From NCBI GenBank assembly GCA_948614045.1, contig CAPFSK010000020.1, forward strand, positions 1-5,370: a stretch of 5,370 nt of DNA. Direction: 5' to 3'. The number at the start of each line of letters is the position of its first letter. The stretch's first letter is position 1. Below the pieces are notes generated by a model. That model was not told the DNA's origin. It ran no database searches and saw only the letters and a program-made list of their open reading frames with translations. The position numbers and the translations under genes are program-made. Positions 1-5,370 of this stretch are shown here, piece after piece. This stretch comes from an uncultured Candidatus Saccharibacteria bacterium (GTDB lineage Bacteria > Patescibacteriota > Saccharimonadia > Saccharimonadales > Saccharimonadaceae).

Positions 1-135
1 TACCGCGAGAACTATCCCAAGCAATACCGCCAGTGGCACAACGGCCAATGGCAGCGCGACATCGTCGTCCGCGACTCCCTCCGCCGAGCCTACTCCCTCG
101 ACCGCCTGAAACGCCTCTACGAGGCCGAGAAATAG
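1..135 (+). CDS. 3' end of an unrecognised GC-rich gene (partial, 44 codons)
   Basis: Frame 1 is open from the window edge to a TAG at 133-135 and gives 44 residues ending in LKRLYEAEK. Nearly every codon ends in C or G, and G+C is about 62%, so the reading is convincingly coding although only a tail is visible. The fragment is rich in Arg, Tyr, Trp and Gln (for example YPKQYRQWHNGQWQRD) and ends in a charged, probably helical segment. I do not recognise the family and assign no function. An overlapping Arg/Pro-rich reading in another frame (33-260) is its shadow. Composition is far from that of the AT-rich gene at 3633-3998, and the following promoter separates it from the helicase operon, so it need not belong to the same system. 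No convincing terminator follows it. Confidence 0.75.
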   Translation, partial: YRENYPKQYRQWHNGQWQRDIVVRDSLRRAYSLDRLKRLYEAEK

Positions 136-189
136 CGTCTAATTCTCCAATAATCAAGCCTAAACTATTCGATTCCTCAGCTTATGTCA

Positions 190-219
190 TTGCCATCTCA
201 AAAATTCTTTGTAACTTTG
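190..219 (+). promoter_or_regulatory. Bacteroidetes-type sigma promoter for the helicase operon
   Basis: TTG at 190-192 is followed after exactly 19 bp by TAACTTTG at 212-219. This fits the Bacteroidetes housekeeping consensus (-33 TTG or TTTG, then a -7 box TAnnTTTG about 19-21 bp later). Transcription would start near 224-228, leaving an untranslated leader of roughly 125 bases before the ATG at 351, or about 145 bases before the alternative ATG at 369. It is the only good match in the 136-350 gap and lies on the correct strand for the downstream genes. The sequence match is direct; activity is inferred. Confidence 0.65.
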
Positions 220-222
220 TAA
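207..222 (+). repeat. 8-bp tandem direct repeat across the -7 box
   Basis: CTTTGTAA occurs twice head to tail (207-214 and 215-222). The TAACTTTG promoter box (212-219) is made from the end of the first copy and the start of the second. Losing one copy would therefore remove the box completely. With only two units this may be chance in an AT-rich region, but the dependence of the promoter on the duplication is visible in the sequence. Confidence 0.7.
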
Positions 223-276
223 TTAGGAATAGTAACGCCAATCTGAAAATGACCAAGTAATTATCACAAAGACATA

Positions 277-333
277 CGGCGCGAGCCGAACCCTTTGAGA
301 ACACCCACGTAGTCGTTACAGGCTTTGGTCGGC
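277..333 (+). promoter_or_regulatory. Possible structured 5' leader (weak, alternative stems)
   Basis: CGGC 277-280 and GCCG 285-288 can form a 4-bp GC stem closed by a GCGA loop of the GNRA type. GCCGA at 285-289, with CC at 291-292 after one bulged base, can instead pair with GG-TCGGC at 327-333. The two pairings share 285-288 and exclude each other, as in attenuator-like leaders. Both are short and could be coincidental. No riboswitch class is recognised, and no T-run follows either stem. The remainder of 136-350, apart from the promoter, shows nothing I can interpret. Confidence 0.2.
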
Positions 334-350
334 CTTCAGATGCTACTTGG

Positions 351-3300
351 ATGTTCTCTTTTGTTTATATGGAATTTATAGACAACGTAAATAAGACGTT
401 AAAAGACGATATGGCAACTACCTTGCGCACAGGCTCCAAGGTGGCTATAGCCGCGTCCTGTTTTTCCATATACGCATTTCAAGAATTGAAAGAGCAACTC
501 TCTGACATATCCGAACTTCGCTTTATTTTCACTTCCCCTTCTTTCATAACAGAAAAGGCGGACAAGCAGAAGCGTGAGTTTTATATTCCTCGCCTCAATC
601 GTGAACGCGACCTCTATGGCTCCGAGTTTGAAATCAAGCTTCGCAATGAGCTTTCTTTGAAAGCTGTAGCCAAAGAGTGCGCTGAGTGGATTCGTAAAAA
701 GGTTTGCTTCAAATCTAACCGCACCAATGCCGGGATGCCGTCATTTGCCACCATTGATGAGACAACCTATATGCCGCTTGGCGGCTTTACCACGGTTGAG
801 TTAGGTTGTGAGCGCGGCAATAGCCTCGCTATCGCAATCAATAAGATGGAGGCTCCATTCTCTCAACAGTATCTTCAAATCTTCAATCAGATTTGGAACG
901 ACGGCGATAAGCTCCAGGTCGTTACCGAGGAAGTGCTTGACAACATCACCAACGCTTACAAAGAAAACTCCCCGGAGTTTATCTATTTTGTTACACTCTA
1001 CAATATCTTCAACGAGTTTCTCGAAGATATTTCGGAAGACGTGCTGCCTAATGAAGCCACCGGCTTCAAATCGAGCGTAATCTGGAACAAGCTCTACAAT
1101 TTCCAACGCGATGCGGCTCTCGCCATCATCAACAAGTTGGAAAAATACAACGGCTGCATACTCGCTGACTCCGTGGGCCTCGGCAAGACGTTCACCGCTC
1201 TCTCGGTCATAAAGTATTATGAGAACCGCAACAAATCCGTTCTCGTCCTATGCCCTAAGAAGTTGCATGACAACTGGGTTACTTACCGCAGTAACTATAT
1301 CAACAACCCCCTTGTAGCCGACCGCCTAAGGTATGACATACTCTATCATACCGACCTGTCGCGTCAGTCAGGTCAAAGCAACGGCCTTGACCTTGAACAT
1401 ATAAACTGGGGCAATTATGACCTTGTTGTAATTGACGAAAGCCACAACTTCCGCAACGGCGGCAAAATCACCACTGATGAGAACGACGAAAACCCGCGCG
1501 AGAACCGCTACCTACAGTTGATGAACAAGGTTATCCGTGCCGGAGTCAAGACCAAGGTGCTTATGTTGTCGGCCACCCCCGTCAACAATCGCTTCAACGA
1601 CCTGCGCAACCAACTTGCCCTCGCTTACGAGGGTGACAGCTCGATTATGGACGCGCAGCTCAAAACATCAAGCTCCCTTGACGATATTTTCCGCCAGGCA
1701 CAAACAGCCTTCAACCGTTGGTCCAAACTTCCTGCCGAGGAGCGCACCACAAAGACATTGCTTGAAATGTTGAGCTTCGATTTCTTTGAAGTCCTTGACA
1801 GCGTTACCATTGCCCGCTCCCGCAAACATATCGAGCAATACTACGATACCACCGACATCGGCAAGTTCCCAGAGCGATTGAAACCGATCTCACGTGCTCC
1901 AAAACTCACTGACCTGCCTACGGCTGTCAGCTTTAATGATATTTTTGTCAGTGTGACTGAGCTTAACCTCGCTATATATACTCCATCGGATTTCATTTTG
2001 CCGAGCAAGCTGGAGAAATATATGGAAGAGCGCGAAGACGGTCGTTTTATAGGACTCTCCCGCAGCGGTCGTGAACGAGGCATCAGGCAGCTTATGAGCA
2101 TCAACCTGCTCAAACGCCTTGAAAGCTCTGTCAACTCGTTCCGACTAACCCTTGAACGAATCAGAAAATATATCGAAGCCACGATAAAAGCCATCGACGA
2201 ACTTGCTTCTAAACATGAGAATTCAATGGTCTGCGATTACGATTTCTCTTATGGTCTTGACTTCGACGAAAGAGAGGATACGGTCTTTATCGGAAACAAG
2301 AAGACGAAGATCGCGCTTGAGGATATGGACTATGTTCAGTGGCGCGGCTATCTCGCCAAAGACCTCGACAATCTGAACACGCTGCTGTTCATGCTTGCCG
2401 ACATTACCCCTGAACATGACAGCAAACTTCAAATGCTCATTGAGGAGATTCGCAACAAGTTTGCCAATCCAATAAACGGCGAAAACAAAAAGATTATAGT
2501 ATTCACCGCTTTCTCCGACACTGCTCAGTATCTCTACGAGAACATCGCGCCTGTGGTAAAAGCACTTGGCTCCCACATTGGTATTGTAAGTGGCGACAAT
2601 GTAGGGACATCGCTTCGCGATGTTAAAACGGGTCAACATGCCAAAGGCATGTCCCTACAGGATTTTGCCCGTATCCTGACGCTTTTCTCTCCCATTTCAA
2701 AAGAAAAAGCTTCACTATATCCTAACATCAACGAGGAAATAGATGTGCTTATCGCCACCGATTGCATCTCGGAGGGCCAGAACCTACAAGACTGTGATTT
2801 CCTCATCAACTATGACATTCACTGGAATCCCGTGCGCATCATTCAGCGTTTCGGTCGTATTGATCGTATCGGCTCGCGCAACGCGGTTATTCAGTTGGTC
2901 AATTATTGGCCAGACATGGACCTTGACGATTATATCAATCTCAAAGGTCGAGTCGAGGCCCGCATGAAAGTGTCCGTCCTCACCGCCACCGGCGACGACA
3001 ACCCGCTTTCTGCCGAAGAACAGGGCGACCTCAAATATCGCCGTGATCAGTTGGAACGACTCAAAGAGGAAGTCGTCGATATTGAGGAAATGAATACCGG
3101 CGTTTCCATCATGGACTTAGGCCTTAACGAGTTCCGCCTCGACCTCTTGGATTATATGAAGCAAGGTCACGACATCGAACATACCCCGATGGGGCTTCAT
3201 GCTCTTGCCAATTCCGACAAAGACGCTCCTCCCGGTGTGATTTTCGTTCTCAAAAATCGTAACAACGAAATCAACATCGACCGCAAGAACAGGCTCCACC

Positions 3301-3629
3301 CGTTCTATATGGTCTATATCTCGAAGGACTCCGAGGTGATTGTAGATCACCTTGATCCGAAAGACCTTCTCGACCGTATGCGCCACCTTTGCCGTGGTAA
3401 GTCCGAGCCGATTCTCGAGCTATGTCGAAAGTTCAACGCCGAAACCCGCGACGGTCAGTGTATGGGTACCTACTCCCGCCTCCTCGGCGATGCAATCTCG
3501 TCACTTATCAAGACAAAAGAATCAACCGACCTCTTTTCCTTCCTCGACGGCGACAGCGGTTCGCTTTTCGTGGGCGAAGTCCGCGGTCTCGATGATTTTG
3601 AGTTAATCTGCTTTCTAATAATAAGATAA
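351..3629 (+). CDS. SNF2-like superfamily 2 helicase with degenerate PLD-like N-terminus
   Basis: A 1092-residue ATP-dependent DNA helicase or translocase of defence operons. Residues about 15-160 resemble a phospholipase-D-like fold, with a core strand AIAASCFSIYAFQEL (32-46) and a later GGFTTVELG (144-152), but the HxK signature is absent. Helicase motifs follow in order: a Q-like LYNFQRDAA (248-256), Walker A DSVGLGKT (273-280), Ia VLVLCPKKLHDNW (297-309), DESH motif II (362-365), III LMLSATP (404-410), a long helical insert (about 430-700), IV KIIVFTAFSDT (714-724), V IATDCISEGQNLQD (801-814) and VI QRFGRIDRIGS (832-842). The C-terminus DDFELICFLIIR looks like the family's natural end. 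The ATG at 351 is the longest reading; the ATG at 369 (MEFIDN) fits my recollection of related proteins better, and neither has a ribosome-binding site. A 60-nt palindromic element is embedded at residues 750-770. Likely role: DNA translocation during restriction together with DUF4391 and Mod; the exact role is inferred. Confidence 0.93.
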   Translation: MFSFVYMEFIDNVNKTLKDDMATTLRTGSKVAIAASCFSIYAFQELKEQLSDISELRFIFTSPSFITEKADKQKREFYIPRLNRERDLYGSEFEIKLRNELSLKAVAKECAEWIRKKVCFKSNRTNAGMPSFATIDETTYMPLGGFTTVELGCERGNSLAIAINKMEAPFSQQYLQIFNQIWNDGDKLQVVTEEVLDNITNAYKENSPEFIYFVTLYNIFNEFLEDISEDVLPNEATGFKSSVIWNKLYNFQRDAALAIINKLEKYNGCILADSVGLGKTFTALSVIKYYENRNKSVLVLCPKKLHDNWVTYRSNYINNPLVADRLRYDILYHTDLSRQSGQSNGLDLEHINWGNYDLVVIDESHNFRNGGKITTDENDENPRENRYLQLMNKVIRAGVKTKVLMLSATPVNNRFNDLRNQLALAYEGDSSIMDAQLKTSSSLDDIFRQAQTAFNRWSKLPAEERTTKTLLEMLSFDFFEVLDSVTIARSRKHIEQYYDTTDIGKFPERLKPISRAPKLTDLPTAVSFNDIFVSVTELNLAIYTPSDFILPSKLEKYMEEREDGRFIGLSRSGRERGIRQLMSINLLKRLESSVNSFRLTLERIRKYIEATIKAIDELASKHENSMVCDYDFSYGLDFDEREDTVFIGNKKTKIALEDMDYVQWRGYLAKDLDNLNTLLFMLADITPEHDSKLQMLIEEIRNKFANPINGENKKIIVFTAFSDTAQYLYENIAPVVKALGSHIGIVSGDNVGTSLRDVKTGQHAKGMSLQDFARILTLFSPISKEKASLYPNINEEIDVLIATDCISEGQNLQDCDFLINYDIHWNPVRIIQRFGRIDRIGSRNAVIQLVNYWPDMDLDDYINLKGRVEARMKVSVLTATGDDNPLSAEEQGDLKYRRDQLERLKEEVVDIEEMNTGVSIMDLGLNEFRLDLLDYMKQGHDIEHTPMGLHALANSDKDAPPGVIFVLKNRNNEINIDRKNRLHPFYMVYISKDSEVIVDHLDPKDLLDRMRHLCRGKSEPILELCRKFNAETRDGQCMGTYSRLLGDAISSLIKTKESTDLFSFLDGDSGSLFVGEVRGLDDFELICFLIIR
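2600..2659. repeat. 60-nt three-stem palindromic element inside the helicase CDS
   Basis: The outer arms TGTAGGGACAT (2600-2610) and ATGTCCCTACA (2649-2659) are perfect 11-bp inverted repeats. The whole resolves into three perfect 7-bp stems. The outer stem pairs 2600-2606 with 2653-2659. Hairpin 1 pairs ACATCGC 2607-2613 with GCGATGT 2617-2623 around loop TTC. Hairpin 2 pairs ACATGCC 2636-2642 with GGCATGT 2646-2652 around loop AAA. A 12-nt linker (2624-2635) joins the hairpins; alternatively ATGTT 2620-2624 can pair with AACAT 2635-2639. The layout 7-7-3-7-12-7-3-7-7 is symmetrical and exactly 20 codons long. It is translated as residues 750-770, between helicase motifs IV and V. It resembles a miniature palindromic repeat (REP-like or Rickettsia-palindromic-element-like), but I saw no second copy in this window. 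Confidence 0.8.
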
Positions 3630-3632
3630 TAT

Positions 3633-3998
3633 ATGGCAAACTTACAAGATTTAATAGCGCAAAACAGTTCTAATGAAGACTATTTAATCGGAGATGTTCT
3701 TTTGGAACTTCTCCCAATTGACTTTATAAAACCATCAGAACTTGGAGGGACAAGTGTGAGAATTTGTTACGAAGATAGCAAACAACTTGAAAATGAGTTT
3801 ATAAGTGCCTTTAAGCAGATAGAGGAGCTTATAACTAATGGAACAATTCATTTCTCAAAAACTTATAATAAAGATATTATAGGTTCATTCGGATTAATGC
3901 GCCTAAGAACATCCCCAAGTCACTCGGATAGACTAATTTCCATTCCCACAAGTTTGGATGTATGGGAAGTAATATGTAGTCATTATTCAAGTCTATAA
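3633..3998 (+). CDS. Unrecognised AT-rich acidic 121-residue protein inserted in the operon
   Basis: I do not recognise this family. The product is 121 residues, acidic (17 Asp/Glu against 9 Lys/Arg), and without an evident signal peptide or membrane segment. It contains a central amphipathic helix rich in Glu and Lys (about residues 49-69, SKQLENEF...KQIEEL) and a C-terminal half with probable strands (FGLMRLRTS, RLISIPTSLD). Its G+C is about 34%, well below the genes around it, and it uses many AGA, ATA and TTA codons, suggesting recent acquisition. It begins 3 nt after the helicase stop, and its stop shares an A with the next ATG (TAATG, 3996-4000), so it is transcribed and probably translated with the defence genes. 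In the operons of this type that I recall, the helicase is followed directly by DUF4391, so this looks like added cargo. A regulator, an antitoxin-like factor, a specificity accessory or a degraded remnant are all possible; none is supported by a motif. Confidence 0.8.
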   Translation: MANLQDLIAQNSSNEDYLIGDVLLELLPIDFIKPSELGGTSVRICYEDSKQLENEFISAFKQIEELITNGTIHFSKTYNKDIIGSFGLMRLRTSPSHSDRLISIPTSLDVWEVICSHYSSL

Positions 3999-4603
3999 TG
4001 TTAGGACTGCCGCAATCAACTGAAGTCAAGCGACCGCTACCGAAAGTGCAGCTTTATAAGCGGTTCGACTGGAAACCATCGCAACGTGAAAGTTTCGATG
4101 GTGAAGTGTCGCGTCTTGACTTTGTCAACTGGATTGCACCGCGCACTCTCCCTGCTATCGCCGAGGGTGTCGAAGTTAAGGAAATATTCGTTATCGAAGT
4201 CTCTCTCAAAAATCGAGACTACGACCCGAAGAACATAGTCCTGCTCGCTAAGAGTATTCCCCAGCGTGTAATTTACCTCCTCCATTTCGAGGACGAAGTT
4301 ATGTTTGCCGTATATCACTCCAAGCTATTTACCTCATCATGGCAGCCCGTCGACAATGTAACTGTACCCCTTGAAGGGTTATCCCTCGATGCGGTTTGGC
4401 AAAATATTGTCGCTTATGTCGGCTCGTTTGAAGTTGCCGCAGGCAACTCACTCGCCGAACAAATCCACGTTGACGATGAACGTGCTCGGCTCATTCGTCA
4501 GATTGAGTCGTTGGAGTGTCAAATGCGATCCACCTCTCAACATCGCCGACAACGCGAGCTTTATTCTGAAATAAAGAAATTAAAACATACTCTCAATGGA
4601 TAA
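3998..4603 (+). CDS. DUF4391 domain protein of a type III-like R-M operon
   Basis: A 201-residue protein starting MLGLPQSTEVKRPLPK, a beginning characteristic of the DUF4391 family as I recall it; typical members are about 200-230 residues. The mixed alpha/beta core spans about residues 15-145, with SRLDFVNWIAP (38-48) and the strands KEIFVIEVSL (61-70), RVIYLLHF (90-97) and VMFAVYHSKL (101-110). Residues about 155-200 form a charged helix, probably coiled coil (ERARLIRQIESLECQM onward), suited to protein-protein contact. The biochemical function of DUF4391 is not known to me. It recurs between a helicase and a Mod-type methyltransferase, so a subunit or adaptor role is inferred. The ATG overlaps the preceding stop by one base, which favours translational coupling. 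The 3' end overlaps the methyltransferase gene by 8 nt. G+C returns to about 50%, like the helicase and unlike the gene just upstream. Confidence 0.9.
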   Translation: MLGLPQSTEVKRPLPKVQLYKRFDWKPSQRESFDGEVSRLDFVNWIAPRTLPAIAEGVEVKEIFVIEVSLKNRDYDPKNIVLLAKSIPQRVIYLLHFEDEVMFAVYHSKLFTSSWQPVDNVTVPLEGLSLDAVWQNIVAYVGSFEVAAGNSLAEQIHVDDERARLIRQIESLECQMRSTSQHRRQRELYSEIKKLKHTLNG

Positions 4604-5370
4604 ACTGAAAATGCAAAGCCGTGATGTTGTGGGCGGGAACGTGGAAAATATAGCCGCGTTGTTTCCACACTGCGTCACTGAGCGACTAAATAAAGATGGT
4701 AAGCCAGAGCTGGCCATCGACTTTGACAAGCTCCGTGCGGAACTGTCGAACGATGCGCTCGAAGACGGCGAGGAACGCTATCAGTTCACTTGGCCCGACA
4801 AGCGGGCAGCGTCCCGACTCGCCAACGAGCCGGTCAACCTTACTCTGCGCCCTTGCCGCGAGGAATCTGTGGACTTTGACACAACCGAAAATCTCTATAT
4901 TGAGGGCGACAATCTCGATGTCCTCAAAGTCCTTCGTGAAACTTATCTCGGTAGGGTAAAAATGATTTATATTGACCCCCCATATAACACCGGCAATGAC
5001 TTCGTCTATAACGACGATTTCGCTCAGGGACGCGAGGACTTCGAGCAAACCAGTGGTCTGTTTGATGCCGAGGGTAATCAAACTATCGACCCCATGCAGC
5101 GCAACACTGAAGCCAACGGTCGCTTTCACACCGATTGGCTCAATATGATATATCCTCGCCTTAAAGTCGCTCGCGATTTTCTTGCCGAGGACGGCGTTAT
5201 CTTTATCTCGATAGATGATAACGAAAAAGAAAATCTCTCCAAAATATGCGATGAAATTTTCGGGGAAGACAATTTTATCGCATCTTTCCCTTGGCGCAAA
5301 CGCACAGCAAAGACTGATGTCCCCTTTGGAATATCACAGGATCATGAATGGATTATAGCGTATGCCAGAT
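4596..5370 (+). CDS. mod: Type III R-M Mod-type DNA methyltransferase (N-terminal part, runs off window)
   Basis: Site-specific adenine (N6) DNA methyltransferase; the first 258 residues are present and the frame stays open to the window edge. The ATG at 4596 (MDKLKM) is preferred: it overlaps the DUF4391 stop by 8 nt, follows an A-rich stretch, and MDKLKM is the usual beginning of relatives I recall. The ATG at 4611 is a less likely alternative. LYIEGDNLDVLKVL (100-113) leads into the catalytic motif IV DPPY (127-130) in YIDPPYNTGND. WLNMIYPRLKVARDFL (181-196) and DGVIFISIDDNE (199-210) follow as further conserved motifs. DPPY near the N-terminus with no FxGxG motif before it matches the beta-class order of type III Mod proteins, where SAM-binding motif I comes after the target-recognition domain. 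That domain and motif I lie beyond the window. From about 5210 the sequence becomes more AT-rich, as often seen towards exchangeable recognition domains. Confidence 0.95.
   Translation, partial: MDKLKMQSRDVVGGNVENIAALFPHCVTERLNKDGKPELAIDFDKLRAELSNDALEDGEERYQFTWPDKRAASRLANEPVNLTLRPCREESVDFDTTENLYIEGDNLDVLKVLRETYLGRVKMIYIDPPYNTGNDFVYNDDFAQGREDFEQTSGLFDAEGNQTIDPMQRNTEANGRFHTDWLNMIYPRLKVARDFLAEDGVIFISIDDNEKENLSKICDEIFGEDNFIASFPWRKRTAKTDVPFGISQDHEWIIAYAR

Noticed and set aside
127..147. GAGAA...TTCTC inverted repeat after the upstream gene as a terminator
   Set aside because: The stem is only 5 bp and AT-containing, with an 11-base loop and no following T-run. It overlaps the stop codon and is too weak to call.
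33..260. 75-residue + strand ORF rich in Arg and Pro that runs into the promoter region
   Set aside because: Its first half is the out-of-frame reading of the GC-rich frame-1 gene tail ending at 135, and its second half crosses the promoter. Composition is typical of a shadow frame.
2223..2639. 138-residue minus-strand ORF, and others on the minus strand inside the helicase (801-1106, 1625-1825, 1841-2194, 3117-3386)
   Set aside because: They lie wholly within the helicase CDS, whose motifs prove the + strand frame, and show no recognisable domain or independent promoter.
2600..2659. Reading the palindrome as a tRNA, a riboswitch or a transcription terminator
   Set aside because: It has a three-stem shape, but the 7-bp hairpins with 3-nt loops, the absence of tRNA consensus bases and the lack of a T-run argue against these. 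It lies in the middle of an uninterrupted coding frame.
4686..5129. 147-residue minus-strand ORF opposite the methyltransferase
   Set aside because: It lies opposite the Mod reading frame, which carries the DPPY and neighbouring motifs. It is a codon-bias shadow.
1..5370. CRISPR array, insertion sequence or invertible phase-variation cassette
   Set aside because: No regularly spaced repeats, transposase or integrase-like reading, or long paired inverted repeats flanking a promoter or gene segment were seen.

Overview
The window looks like part of an anti-phage (defence) operon from a member of the Bacteroidales, probably a gut species. Three things point there. The protein families are a type III-like 'helicase – DUF4391 – Mod methyltransferase' set that I associate with Bacteroidetes genomes. 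A near-perfect Bacteroidetes-type promoter (TTG, 19 bp, TAACTTTG) lies upstream of the operon. None of the start codons has a clear Shine-Dalgarno sequence; they are preceded by A/T-rich stretches instead. No ribosomal or other taxonomic marker is present, so the assignment is inference.

Layout, all on the + strand. Positions 1-135 hold the last 44 codons of an unrecognised GC-rich gene (62% G+C). Positions 136-350 are a 215-base non-coding region with the promoter, whose -7 box spans the junction of an 8-bp tandem duplication, and a leader of roughly 125 bases with weak potential secondary structure. Positions 351-3629 encode a 1092-residue SNF2-like superfamily 2 helicase with a degenerate phospholipase-D-like N-terminal region. 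Positions 3633-3998 encode a 121-residue acidic protein I do not recognise, markedly AT-rich (about 34% G+C) and apparently inserted into the operon. Positions 3998-4603 encode a 201-residue DUF4391 protein. Position 4596 to the window end encodes the N-terminal 258 residues of a type III restriction-modification Mod-type DNA methyltransferase with a DPPY motif.

The four genes from 351 onward are packed as one transcription unit: a 3-nt gap, a 1-nt overlap (TAATG) and an 8-nt overlap. The likely combined role is sequence-specific DNA modification with ATP-dependent translocation or restriction. A Res-type restriction helicase-nuclease would be expected downstream of the window but cannot be seen.

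Two items stand out. Inside the helicase gene (2600-2659) lies an exactly 60-nt, three-stem palindromic element, translated in frame. It resembles a miniature palindromic repeat that has landed in a coding sequence. The other is the AT-rich 121-residue cargo gene sitting between conserved operon members.
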